Source: Arenibacter sp041392165 (lineage in GTDB: Bacteria > Bacteroidota > Bacteroidia > Flavobacteriales > Flavobacteriaceae). From it: a DNA stretch of 64,000 bases. Of the stretch, positions 16,097 to 24,887 are shown piece by piece; the first letter of the stretch is position 1, and every line of letters begins with the position of its first letter. The stretch is from the NCBI GenBank assembly GCA_041392165.1, contig JAWKMN010000003.1, positions 455,641 to 519,640 on the forward strand, given 5' to 3'. The notes under the pieces are model-generated. The model had not been told where the DNA came from and did not search any database. It saw only the letters and a list, made by a program, of their open reading frames with translations. Both the position numbers and the translations under genes were made by a program.

Positions 16097-17056
16097 ATGA
16101 GTTTATTTAAAAAAATATTTTCAACGCAAAAAAAGGAATCCTTGGACAAGGGTCTGGAAAAGACCAAGACCAGTTTTTTATCCAAACTTAGTAAAGCCGT
16201 TGTTGGAAAATCCAAGGTAGATGATGATGTTTTGGATAATTTGGAGGAGGTATTGGTTTCCTCCGATGTGGGCGTAAATACCACCTTAAAAATTATAGAC
16301 CGCATAGAGGCGCGTGTATCCAAGGATAAATACCTGGGGGTAGACGAACTGAACGTTATATTACGGGAGGAAATAGCTGGATTGCTGTCCGAGACCAATT
16401 CCGGGGTGGAAACGGAGTTTGCAGTGCCCTTGGTAAGAAAACCATACGTTATTATGGTGGTGGGGGTTAACGGTGTAGGTAAAACAACTACCATTGGTAA
16501 ATTGGCATACCAATTTAAAAAACAGGGTTTAAAGGTGGTGCTAGGGGCGGCCGATACTTTTAGGGCCGCTGCCATAGATCAGCTTCAGGTATGGGCAGAT
16601 CGGGTAGAGGTACCCATCATTAAACAAAATATGGGAAGTGATCCTGCCTCGGTGGCCTTTGATACCCTTAGTTCTGCCCTTAAGCAGAATGCGGATGTAG
16701 TAATTATTGATACTGCCGGGCGACTGCACAATAAGGTTAATTTGATGAATGAATTGACTAAAGTGAAGCGCGTTATGCAGAAGGTGGTGGAAGGTACTCC
16801 GGATGAGGTGCTATTGGTTTTGGACGGTTCTACGGGCCAGAATGCCTTTGAGCAGGCGAAACAGTTTACCAGGGCTACAGAGGTAACCTCCTTGGCAGTT
16901 ACCAAATTGGACGGTACCGCCAAGGGTGGTGTGGTTATCGGTATTTCGGACCAATTTCAAATCCCTGTAAAGTATATTGGAGTGGGTGAAGGAATGGATG
17001 ATTTACAAGTCTTCAATAAGATCGAATTTGTGGATTCATTTTTTAGTAATAAATAA
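16097..17056 (+). CDS. ftsY: Signal recognition particle receptor FtsY
   Basis: The 319-residue protein is a complete SRP-type NG GTPase with GVNGVGKTTTIGKLA (P-loop), DTFRAAAIDQL, DTAGRL and TKLDGTAKGG. The acidic A domain of E. coli FtsY is absent, leaving a short basic N-terminus, as usual in this phylum. FtsY docks ribosome-SRP complexes at the membrane translocon. Its stop codon overlaps the next start by one base. Confidence 0.96.
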   Translation: MSLFKKIFSTQKKESLDKGLEKTKTSFLSKLSKAVVGKSKVDDDVLDNLEEVLVSSDVGVNTTLKIIDRIEARVSKDKYLGVDELNVILREEIAGLLSETNSGVETEFAVPLVRKPYVIMVVGVNGVGKTTTIGKLAYQFKKQGLKVVLGAADTFRAAAIDQLQVWADRVEVPIIKQNMGSDPASVAFDTLSSALKQNADVVIIDTAGRLHNKVNLMNELTKVKRVMQKVVEGTPDEVLLVLDGSTGQNAFEQAKQFTRATEVTSLAVTKLDGTAKGGVVIGISDQFQIPVKYIGVGEGMDDLQVFNKIEFVDSFFSNK

Positions 17057-18063
17057 TGAGAATAATCCGACGATTGCTCAAGGCTGTATTTCTTTTACTG
17101 CTCTTATTGCTGATGGTCTATTTTCTTGGTCCCAAGGTGGATACACCCCTTTTGACGATGGATCTGCCTTCAGTGGAAAGCAATTTGGTAATACTTCAAA
17201 ATGGGATAAATGAGCGGGAAAGGTTAAATGCCAAAATTAAGGCCAATAACGAGTCGCAAATTCTTTGGTACGATTCCATTCCCCGTAAAACCGAATACGC
17301 CATACTTTATCTTCACGGTTGGTCCGCGAGTCGAGAGGAAGGTGCTCCGCTACACAAGGAATTGGGGCAAAGATATGGTGCCAATGTGTATTTGCCCCGC
17401 TTGGAGGGCCATGGCATCCAGGAGGAGCAAGCCATGCTACACTTAACGGCTACGGACTACTTTGAATCGGCCAAAGAGGCTTTGGCGATAGCAAAACAGA
17501 TAGGGGAAAAAGTTATTGTAATGGGGACCTCCACAGGAGGTACCTTGGCACTTTATTTGGCCCAAGGGGATAAAGATATTGCCTCCCTTCTTTTGTATTC
17601 CCCCAATGTAAAAATCTACGACCCCACTGCAGTATTGTTGTCCGGACCATGGGGTTTGGAGATAGCTAAAACAGTTATGGATAGCGATTTTTATGAATCT
17701 GAGGCCGATTCCTTAAAACAGGGCTATTGGACTACAAAGTATAGGGTAGAGGCCCTGACACAGTTGCAGGCTTTGTTGGATATAACTATGAAACCAGAGG
17801 TTTTTAAACGCATCCATCAACCCACTTTTATGGGATATTACTATAAAAATGAGGAAGAACAGGATAAGGTAGTTTCGGTTCCGGCACTTTTGGAAATGTA
17901 CCATGAACTGGGGGTTGAGAGCCATCTAAAACGCAAAGTTGCGTTTCCGGAGGTAGGTAACCATGTAATGACGTCCTATATTACCTCAAAGGATTTGGAA
18001 TCCGTAAAAAGGGAAACCATAAAGTTTTTGGAAGAGGTGTTGCGGCTTCCACCAGTGAATTAG
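17056..18063 (+). CDS. Membrane-anchored alpha/beta hydrolase
   Basis: The 335-residue protein has one N-terminal membrane helix (about 5-25) followed by an alpha/beta hydrolase domain. That domain shows LHGWSASREEG (oxyanion region), GTSTGG (nucleophile serine) and GNHVMTSY (catalytic histidine). It is probably an esterase or lipase-like enzyme facing the periplasm. The substrate is unknown. One-base overlap (TAATG) with ftsY indicates co-transcription. Confidence 0.82.
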   Translation: MRIIRRLLKAVFLLLLLLLMVYFLGPKVDTPLLTMDLPSVESNLVILQNGINERERLNAKIKANNESQILWYDSIPRKTEYAILYLHGWSASREEGAPLHKELGQRYGANVYLPRLEGHGIQEEQAMLHLTATDYFESAKEALAIAKQIGEKVIVMGTSTGGTLALYLAQGDKDIASLLLYSPNVKIYDPTAVLLSGPWGLEIAKTVMDSDFYESEADSLKQGYWTTKYRVEALTQLQALLDITMKPEVFKRIHQPTFMGYYYKNEEEQDKVVSVPALLEMYHELGVESHLKRKVAFPEVGNHVMTSYITSKDLESVKRETIKFLEEVLRLPPVN

Positions 18064-18109
18064 GACCTGTTGACGCGACCAAAAAAGATAGATTTTTCGG
18101 GATTGGTTG

Positions 18110-18182
18110 CTATACACTTTGGTAGTTCACATTGATATTCGTTTTTTTATTTTTGCCTACCACCTACCGGCAAATGCAGGTA
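18110..18182. repeat. Dispersed element E4 (degenerate)
   Basis: CTATACACTTTGGTAG, a T tract and TGCCTAC-CACCTAC (18154-18167), followed by CCGGCAAATGCAGG, match the left arm, T tract and heptamer start of element E1. It has about two units and no recognised right end, so it looks worn. It occupies most of the 18064-18201 spacer. Confidence 0.6.
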
Positions 18183-18201
18183 TGTAATTTCATACAATAG
18201 T

Positions 18202-19290
18202 TTATTCGATCACCTTATTTATTTTTTCCCATAAATCGTTGTCAAAGTTAGTTGGCCCCAATTCATCTTCATTGGCGGAATCGCCCATTCGTATAATTAC
18301 CAACCCTTTACTGGGCACTACATATAGTTTTTGGTCAAAGGCGCCCAGTCCGGCTATTAGGTCGTCCGGAGCATTGGGAATCAGTTTTCCGGGATACAGT
18401 TCTTCGGAACCGGGTGTTCTAAAACTATTTTTTCCGTTCAACCACCAGAGATAGCCATAGGACTTGTTCAGTTCTTGGGAAGTTGTGGTCATGTCGTTAA
18501 AATAGCCGGGATCGTCCAGAATGGGGGTGTTTTTCCAAGTTCCCTTGTTGAGGTTCAACAGTCCAAATCGGGCCATGCTTCGGGCATTGCTAAAATAAAG
18601 ATTAAGGTATCCCGTCTTTATCCAAGAACCCTGCATCCCAATTTTATCACGGACCTTTTCATTAAAGTATTCCTTGTAATCTTGGCCCACGGCACCACTT
18701 ACAATATTGTCCAATAAGGTATAGGCTGCATTGTGGTAATACCAAAAACGGTCCGGGTCATCTTTGTATAACAAACACTCTGCATCCGTGCAAAAATTAT
18801 TTTCAACGGAGAAATCAAGCCCCGTCGTCATGGTAAGATGATTTTTAACGGTTATCCGGGCTTCCTGCTCAGGGCTAAGGGAGGACCAACCCGTTCCCAT
18901 ATAGTCGGATGAGGCATTGTCCATGTCAAGATATCCTTCTTTTTGGGCAATTCCCACGGTAAATGCGGTTAAGGTTTTGGCTGCCGAGTTCCAGGAGTGA
19001 TTTTTATTGGCGTTGAAGCTTCCAAAATATTTTTCCAAAACAATTTTTCCATTCTTTAAAAGGATAAATGCTTCCGTTTTATTTGTTTCCAAGAAGTCGT
19101 ATAAAGGCTGCTCGGCGCTGGAATTCCATTGGAGTTCCTTAAGCGATATCCTTTCCCATTCGTCCGAATTCAATGGAGGGAAGTACAAGGTTTCCTCAGG
19201 TGGGATTGAGATCTGGTCATCATCGCCTTCCGAGCATCCTACTGAACAAAAAATTAGGAAAATGCCAAAAATCAGAAATTTGGTTTTCAT
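18202..19290 (-). CDS. Serine hydrolase lipoprotein (class C beta-lactamase/DD-peptidase fold)
   Basis: The 362-residue product has a lipoprotein signal peptide with Cys19 in FCSVGCS. The nucleophile motif S-x-x-K is in NSAAKTLTAF, and the second motif Y-x-N is in YHNAAYTLL. This is the family of EstB/beta-lactamase-like hydrolases, acting outside the cytoplasm on esters, lactams or peptides. The substrate is not predictable. Confidence 0.85.
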   Translation of the reverse strand: MKTKFLIFGIFLIFCSVGCSEGDDDQISIPPEETLYFPPLNSDEWERISLKELQWNSSAEQPLYDFLETNKTEAFILLKNGKIVLEKYFGSFNANKNHSWNSAAKTLTAFTVGIAQKEGYLDMDNASSDYMGTGWSSLSPEQEARITVKNHLTMTTGLDFSVENNFCTDAECLLYKDDPDRFWYYHNAAYTLLDNIVSGAVGQDYKEYFNEKVRDKIGMQGSWIKTGYLNLYFSNARSMARFGLLNLNKGTWKNTPILDDPGYFNDMTTTSQELNKSYGYLWWLNGKNSFRTPGSEELYPGKLIPNAPDDLIAGLGAFDQKLYVVPSKGLVIIRMGDSANEDELGPTNFDNDLWEKINKVIE

Positions 19291-19407
19291 AGGGCTTTAT
19301 GGCTTAGAGTTCAAATGGTTATAAAGGTTTAACGTTGGAAGAATAAAAAAGATATATTGGGACTAGAATCTTTTTTCAAATTGTATTTTTGCACTTTATT
19401 TATAAAT

Positions 19408-20715
19408 ATGCGTACTAAATCACTTAAGAAGAATAGGATCAATGTAGTTACCTTGGGTTGTTCCAAGAATGTTTACGATTCAGAGGTATTGATGGGTCAA
19501 TTGAGGGCCAATAACAAGGAAGTCGTGCATGAGGAGGAAGGAAATGTGGTTGTGATAAATACCTGTGGTTTTATTGCCAATGCCAAGGAAGAGAGTGTCA
19601 ATACCATTTTGGAATACGTTCAAAAAAAGGAAGCAGGGGAAGTGGACAAGGTATTTGTTACGGGTTGCTTAAGTGAACGTTATAAGCCAGATCTACAAAA
19701 GGAGATCCCTAATGTGGACGAGTATTTCGGAACCAGTGAACTGCCCAATTTATTAAAGGCCCTGGGAGCCGATTACAAGCATGAGCTAATAGGGGAGCGG
19801 TTAACGACCACCCCTAAAAATTATGCCTATCTGAAAATTGCGGAGGGTTGTGACCGCCCTTGTTCTTTCTGTGCCATCCCTATCATGAGGGGCAAACACA
19901 GGAGTACGCCTATAGAGGATCTGGTCACGGAAGCCAATAAATTGGCCTCCAAAGGGGTCAAGGAATTGATTCTAATTGCACAGGATCTTACCTATTACGG
20001 ATTGGATCTTTATAAGAAAAGGAATTTGGCAGAATTACTAAAGGAGTTGGTGAAGGTGGACGGTATTGAATGGATTCGATTGCATTATGCCTTCCCCACC
20101 GGATTTCCCATGGATGTCCTGGAAGTAATGAAACGGGAACCTAAGGTTTGTAATTATTTGGATATTCCATTGCAGCACATTTCAGATGCCATATTAAAGA
20201 GTATGCGAAGGGGTACCACACAGGCCAAAACAACAAAATTGTTACAGGATTTTAGGGCTGCGGTCCCAGAAATGGCCATTAGGACCACATTGATCGTTGG
20301 TTACCCGGGAGAGACGGAAGAGGATTTTCAAACCTTGAAAAGTTGGGTAGAAGAAATGCGTTTTGAACGATTGGGCTGTTTTACCTATAGCCATGAAGAA
20401 AATACCCACGCCTATAACTTGGAAGACGATGTGCCCGAGGAGGTGAAACAGCAAAGGGCTTCTGAGATTATGGAAATTCAATCACAGATTTCATGGGAGT
20501 TGAACCAAGAAAAAGTGGGCAAAACCTTGCGTTGTATCGTAGACCGTAAGGAAGGCAAGTATTTTGTGGGCCGCTCCGAATTTGATTCGCCCGATGTGGA
20601 TAACGAAGTCTTGGTGGATGCATCAAAGCATTATCTGAAAGTAGGGGAATTTGTTGATCTTCATATTTTTGAAGCTGCGGATTTTGACCTTTATGGGGAG
20701 CCAATTCATGGATAA
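19408..20715 (+). CDS. rimO: Ribosomal protein S12 methylthiotransferase RimO
   Basis: From ATG 19408 the 435-residue product has the N-terminal UPF0004 domain (TLGCSKNVYDSEVLMGQL). The radical-SAM cluster CxxxCxxC follows in EGCDRPCSFCAIP, then a C-terminal TRAM-like domain. RimO adds a methylthio group to an aspartate of ribosomal protein S12. The frame is open upstream to 19357, but that is not part of the family N-terminus. A TATTTTTG box at 19384-19391 precedes it. Confidence 0.95.
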   Translation: MRTKSLKKNRINVVTLGCSKNVYDSEVLMGQLRANNKEVVHEEEGNVVVINTCGFIANAKEESVNTILEYVQKKEAGEVDKVFVTGCLSERYKPDLQKEIPNVDEYFGTSELPNLLKALGADYKHELIGERLTTTPKNYAYLKIAEGCDRPCSFCAIPIMRGKHRSTPIEDLVTEANKLASKGVKELILIAQDLTYYGLDLYKKRNLAELLKELVKVDGIEWIRLHYAFPTGFPMDVLEVMKREPKVCNYLDIPLQHISDAILKSMRRGTTQAKTTKLLQDFRAAVPEMAIRTTLIVGYPGETEEDFQTLKSWVEEMRFERLGCFTYSHEENTHAYNLEDDVPEEVKQQRASEIMEIQSQISWELNQEKVGKTLRCIVDRKEGKYFVGRSEFDSPDVDNEVLVDASKHYLKVGEFVDLHIFEAADFDLYGEPIHG

Positions 20716-20864
20716 CCGGTTAATTTTTTGGGATTCAGGTAAATATGAAAATGGTCATTGGGTAAATTATTTTGGTGTATTTCAAAACTAAAATTTGAGC
20801 TTCTTGCCTTGAAGTAGGATATAAGTCGCTTTTTTTATATTTTAGTCCAATAACATACATTAAT

Positions 20865-21809
20865 ATGAATCGCAGATCCTTTATTGCAGGGGCAGCCACC
20901 GCTGGTGTTGCAACTATCTCATTGGCCAATACCTTGCCGATGGAAATTCCTAAAAAAGAAAAAAGATATCAAAACGGACAAAGTCCATGGCCTATCTGTT
21001 TGGATACGGCAACCATAAGACCTGCAAAGGGTTTGGAAAAGAAAGTGGAAATTGCCATTGCCGCCGGCTATGATGCCATAGAACCTTGGGATAGCGATTT
21101 GATAGAGTATGAGAAGGGTGGGGGAGACCTTAAGAAATTAGGGGCTAAAATTAAGGCAGCCGGATTATTTGTCCCTAGTATGATAGGTCTATGGGGCTGT
21201 ATTCCCAAAACTGAGGAAGAATTTCAAAAGTCTTTGCCCGAAACCAAAAACAGAATGAGAATGGCCTCGGAAATTGGTTGTACCTATGTACAGGCCATAC
21301 CCAATCAGGTAGGGGAGAATTATGATGTCGCTTTTGTGGCCTCTTGTTACAGAAGATTATTGGAAATTGGCATAAAAGAGTATAATGTTATTCCGGCACT
21401 GGTATTTGTGAAGATGTTTCCGCTCAAGACCATGGGAGAGGCAACAGCTGTGGCTTTGGATGCCAATCATCCCAATGCCATGATAATACCGGATGTATAT
21501 CATATGTATATTTCGGAAGGCGGGTTTGAAGGGTTGAAACTATTGAATGGCAATATCTTTGCTATTTTTCAGTTCAACGATGCGCCCAAGGGAATGGAAA
21601 TGGCGGATATGGAAGATAAGCATAGGGTTTTTCCTGGAGATGGAATCCTGCCTTTGCCAAAGATTTTAAAAGATCTTAAAAGTACTGGATTTAGCGGATG
21701 TATATCTTTGGAACTGTACAACCCGGAATACCATAGAATGGATTTGTTGGAGGTGGCCAAAACCGGACTGAAAAAAACCTTAAAGGTTATTAAAGAGGCG
21801 GGAGTTTAG
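20865..21809 (+). CDS. Tat-exported sugar phosphate isomerase/epimerase-like TIM-barrel protein
   Basis: The 314-residue protein has a twin-arginine signal, MNRRSFIAGAATAGVATISLA. A xylose isomerase-like (AP endonuclease 2) TIM barrel follows, with PWPICLDTATIRP, GYDAIEPWDSD and FPGDGILPLPKIL. Related proteins are hydroxypyruvate or sugar isomerases and epimerases; the substrate here is unknown. Periplasmic location is inferred from the signal. Its 3' end overlaps the convergent EamA gene by 20 bases. Confidence 0.82.
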   Translation: MNRRSFIAGAATAGVATISLANTLPMEIPKKEKRYQNGQSPWPICLDTATIRPAKGLEKKVEIAIAAGYDAIEPWDSDLIEYEKGGGDLKKLGAKIKAAGLFVPSMIGLWGCIPKTEEEFQKSLPETKNRMRMASEIGCTYVQAIPNQVGENYDVAFVASCYRRLLEIGIKEYNVIPALVFVKMFPLKTMGEATAVALDANHPNAMIIPDVYHMYISEGGFEGLKLLNGNIFAIFQFNDAPKGMEMADMEDKHRVFPGDGILPLPKILKDLKSTGFSGCISLELYNPEYHRMDLLEVAKTGLKKTLKVIKEAGV

Positions 21810-22686
21810 CCTTTGGCCTAAAGGGTATAACAAGCGGCTTGTCGTAAAAGGTAAGTCGGATCCCAAACAGTAGGATAATGCCTCCCAAAATCATTTGTAG
21901 GGTAATTATTTCATCAAGGAATGCCCATGCCAGTATGGTTGTTAAAATGGCCTGCGCCAATAGGCTCAGAGAGACTCGTGTGGCCCGCATATGTTGGGTG
22001 GCATAGCTGACGGACAGCCAGGCCAATAATTGACAGACCGATCCTTGGATAAAGAGTACAAACCATCCGGTATTTGAGAAACCGTTAAAAGGCTCCCCTA
22101 GTGCAAATGATAGTATCCCTAAAAAGAGGGAAGAAGAAATAAGGCTTAAGGTCATAAAGTTTGCTACGGATGTCTTGGCCAGTACTTCTTTACTGATCAG
22201 AATGTAGATGGCATAGAACACTCCGGACAGCAATCCAAAACTGAAGCCGATATCAAAGGTAAGATGGGCAAAGAATTTAAATCCTACCAAGGTAACCATT
22301 CCCAATAGTGCAATAACGGTACCTATCCAAAAGTTAACGGAGGGTTTGGGCCTTAAAAAGAAAAATGTTCCTATCCCTACCCATACCGGGGACAGGTTCG
22401 TTAAGAAGGATGCTTGGGTTGCCGTGGATTCCTGAATGGCTATATTCCATACAGCGACGTCGGATCCAAAGCATATTCCGCAAATAAGGGCCAGTAATAA
22501 TGTTCTTCGATCCGGGATTTCCAATTGTTTGGTAAATAGGATATAGGGCAGAATGATACCCAAAGCTATGGCCATTCGATAGAATGCGGAAATAAGCCCG
22601 GGAGTATAATTGAGTTTTACCAATATTGGAAAAATGGAAATACAGAGTATTCCAATAATAAGGGCGATACGAGGCTTTGTTATCAT
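21790..22686 (-). CDS. EamA-type drug/metabolite transporter
   Basis: The 298-residue product has ten hydrophobic helices in two EamA repeats (about 5-140 and 150-285), with RALISAFYRMAIALG-like and SVSYATQHMRATRVSL segments. It is an inner-membrane permease of the DMT superfamily with unknown substrate. It overlaps the TIM-barrel gene tail to tail. Confidence 0.85.
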   Translation of the reverse strand: MITKPRIALIIGILCISIFPILVKLNYTPGLISAFYRMAIALGIILPYILFTKQLEIPDRRTLLLALICGICFGSDVAVWNIAIQESTATQASFLTNLSPVWVGIGTFFFLRPKPSVNFWIGTVIALLGMVTLVGFKFFAHLTFDIGFSFGLLSGVFYAIYILISKEVLAKTSVANFMTLSLISSSLFLGILSFALGEPFNGFSNTGWFVLFIQGSVCQLLAWLSVSYATQHMRATRVSLSLLAQAILTTILAWAFLDEIITLQMILGGIILLFGIRLTFYDKPLVIPFRPKAKLPPL

Positions 22687-22820
22687 TTTAAAAAAAGGAA
22701 CAAAAATAGGAAATTAATACATTGGGGTCTGTACATATTGTTCAATTAATGACTTCCATTTAGGGTCCATTATTTATTGTCCATATCCTTTTAAAAGGTT
22801 AAGACTATCGATCGGGATTA

Positions 22821-22923
22821 GTTTTATAAACTTTGATAGTCCATAGTAGGCAAAGGGCAGTGCGCAGTGAAATCCGTTTTTTGCCTATTGCCTATTGCCT
22901 ATTGCCTATTGCCTATTGCCTAT
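22821..22923. repeat. Dispersed element E2 with TGCCTAT heptamer array
   Basis: The left arm TATAAACTTTGATAG, a middle part with GCAGTGCGCAGTGAAATCC, a T run, and six exact TGCCTAT units at 22882-22923 parallel element E1. The units differ from E1 at the last base, identically in all six. No clear right inverted end was found. The element lies in the gene-free stretch 22687-22997, in which nothing else is recognised. Confidence 0.75.
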
Positions 22924-22997
22924 ATGTGATCCATACCGTTTCATAATCCCATAATTTCATTATATTTTTTTGGTAAAGCGGCCAAGACCTAAGGTTG

Positions 22998-24146
22998 TCA
23001 TTTCTGTTGGCTTTTTGTTATTTCCAAATGGTAGATCTCTCTTCCCAATTGTGCCATAAATGGAAGTCCAATACTATTGAACTCATAGTTGTTGTCGTTG
23101 AAAATCCCGTTCCTATTGGTCAAAAGTGTGGCGGTTAGCATAAACTCCACATTGTTTTTGTGGTCGGTTATATAGGCGCAATCCGTAATGGTGCCATAGG
23201 CATTGCCCACTTTGTTGTATATTTTAAGATATCCCGGAATGGTTTCCCGTGTATCTCCAAACATAAAAAAATTACCATATCCGTCGTAATATTCCTCTGC
23301 GTTATAGCCTAAATTTTTGGGTAGTTCGTACATGGCCTTAAGGAGAAAGCGATGTTGTTCCAGGCTAAGATCGAATCGTTCGTTTTTCGGGAACTGTTCC
23401 GGGAAAATGAGTCTTTTAAATACCTCGTTTTGGGTGCTAAGGGGATAATAATTTTTTAAACTAAAGTTAAAGGGTTCGTTAATTAAAGTGTTTTCTTCGT
23501 AATGGGCCGTTCCTTTTTTTATCCCGTTAAGGGCCAAGGGTACTGCGGGGGTATTGATACTTGGTTTTGACCAGTTTATGGTGGTATCGTTCAAGTAGAT
23601 GATGAGTGGCCTTGTAGTTACCTCGTAAGCATTTTCAGTTGAAAGGCGATGGGATATCCGTACAGGGGCTATGCCCTTGTCCTTTAGGCGTTGGTTTATC
23701 CGGTCTTGCCCCAGAAATTCAAAAAGTCGATTATTGGCCTCATTGTCACTTACTGCAAAAATTTTGGAGATTTCATTTGCGAAAGTTGTTTCCAGGGAGT
23801 CACCTTCCACATAGAATTGCGTATACAGGTCCAAGGAATCCATTTCGTTCAATTTCTCCAGTGCAAGGACGGCGGTTAGTACTTTGACCGTACTGGCGGG
23901 GTAGAAGTAATTGCTATCGTTAACCTGAAAATTGTAATCTGTGAAGATTACGCTATCCTTAGACCGGTCTATTCGGGTGTACCTTATCTGTAGCTCATAT
24001 AGGGACAGGCTATCCATAACCTTTCGTATTTTTGGATTGTTGGAGGCCAAGGCCATTTTTAAAAGATCAGGGTCCTCGGTGCGGGCGGTGCATGAAACAA
24101 GTAGGGTAATTATTGCAAGAACGAAAAAAAATAATCTTCTGCCCAT
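22998..24146 (-). CDS. Serine hydrolase lipoprotein (class A beta-lactamase-like)
   Basis: The 382-residue product has a lipoprotein signal with Cys19 in LLVSCTA. The class A fold motifs are S-x-x-K in YPASTVKVL and S-D-N in VSDNEANNRL. The third motif, K-T/S-G, is not as clear. The protein is longer than true beta-lactamases (about 290 residues) and probably acts on peptidoglycan or another substrate rather than antibiotics; this is inference. Confidence 0.82.
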   Translation of the reverse strand: MGRRLFFFVLAIITLLVSCTARTEDPDLLKMALASNNPKIRKVMDSLSLYELQIRYTRIDRSKDSVIFTDYNFQVNDSNYFYPASTVKVLTAVLALEKLNEMDSLDLYTQFYVEGDSLETTFANEISKIFAVSDNEANNRLFEFLGQDRINQRLKDKGIAPVRISHRLSTENAYEVTTRPLIIYLNDTTINWSKPSINTPAVPLALNGIKKGTAHYEENTLINEPFNFSLKNYYPLSTQNEVFKRLIFPEQFPKNERFDLSLEQHRFLLKAMYELPKNLGYNAEEYYDGYGNFFMFGDTRETIPGYLKIYNKVGNAYGTITDCAYITDHKNNVEFMLTATLLTNRNGIFNDNNYEFNSIGLPFMAQLGREIYHLEITKSQQK

Positions 24147-24177
24147 TTGTTTTACTATCCGGTTAAAGTTTAAATCC

Positions 24178-24215
24178 TCGCCTGAACCATGTCGGGCAGG
24201 CCTGCCTTTGCTGGC
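24178..24215. repeat. GC-rich palindrome of family R (copy 2)
   Basis: CGCCTGAACC-ATGTCGGGCAGG is followed by GCCTGCCTTTGCTGGC, an arrangement closely matching 36220-36264. Both copies begin after GGTTAAA. It lies 30 bases before element E3. Confidence 0.6.
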
Positions 24216-24247
24216 CTAAGATTTTATTGTAGTTACTTTAGGTTCCA

Positions 24248-24327
24248 AAAACTTTGGTAATCCGAAGTGAATTCCATTTTTTGCCTACTGCCTATTATTT
24301 ATAAATATACTTCCGTTCCAAAATTTT
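24248..24327. repeat. Dispersed element E3 (short form, two heptamers)
   Basis: AAAACTTTGG at the left and CCAAAATTTT at the right match as inverted ends at nine of ten positions. Between them are TAATCCGAAGTG, a T run and TGCCTAC-TGCCTAT at 24282-24295. The right end, TTCCGTTCCAAAATTT, is shared with element E5 near 36.4 kb. Confidence 0.7.
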
Positions 24328-24335
24328 GATATGAT

Positions 24336-24584
24336 CTAATCACTTGTGGTGTAGACTTCGCCACGATGCGGTTTTAAGGCATCCCTAACAGCTATCATCT
24401 CGGCTTCGCTTACGACCAGATATGCTATGGAGTGCATGTTATTTAGGTCCTTATGTCCCGTAATGTTCAAAGTTAAACGTTGGGCCAATACATATTCTTC
24501 AAGATGTATTTTGTGGTGTATCGCCGTATTACGGGCAGATTCGCCCCTAAAATCCCATATAAGTTTTATCTGTCTGTCCGCCAT
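24336..24584 (-). CDS. Conserved hypothetical protein
   Basis: The 82-residue product contains IKLIWDFRGESA, NTAIHHKIHLEEY and EAEMIAVRDALKPHRGE. I know of similar short proteins in Flavobacteriia but no function. It has no signal peptide or membrane segment, so it should be cytosolic. The IHHKIHLEEY stretch has several histidines, but no metal site can be asserted. Confidence 0.65.
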   Translation of the reverse strand: MADRQIKLIWDFRGESARNTAIHHKIHLEEYVLAQRLTLNITGHKDLNNMHSIAYLVVSEAEMIAVRDALKPHRGEVYTTSD

Positions 24585-24623
24585 GGTATAGAACTTATTT
24601 AAACTTTTCCCAATTGGCTAAAA

Positions 24624-24647
24624 CCCGCCTGATTCGGTGCGGGCAGG
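24624..24647. repeat. GC-rich palindrome of family R (copy 3)
   Basis: CCCGCCTGA...GTGCGGGCAGG forms a hairpin in the gene-free stretch 24585-24887. The rest of that stretch is AT-rich and holds the promoter of the next gene. Confidence 0.5.
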
Positions 24648-24853
24648 AATCGCTCTTTTTCGCCCACTTTTCACCTTTTTTGTTTCGTAGTTCTGGCATG
24701 CAACTCAAAAAGGGCTTCAATTGGACCAAAAATTGCTGATTTTCGCTTCGATCAGAAAAGTTTAAATTAGTTCATAAAATTAACAATAAAAGGGATAATA
24801 CATGCATTAAACCTTTCAATAAATGTTCGGGATGTATATTGGGAAATGAGGCC

Positions 24854-24883
24854 TTGCATAATGCTGCTTAATTGCTAAATTTG
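24854..24883 (+). promoter_or_regulatory. Promoter of the SurA-like operon
   Basis: TTG (24854-24856) and TAAATTTG (24876-24883) are 19 bases apart. The ATG at 24888 follows after four bases, so the message may be leaderless. Confidence 0.6.
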
Positions 24884-24887
24884 CGGA

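Noticed and set aside
22998..24146. Antibiotic-resistance beta-lactamase
   Set aside because: Motifs fit the serine hydrolase superfamily, but length, lipoprotein form and weak third motif give no support for a resistance role.
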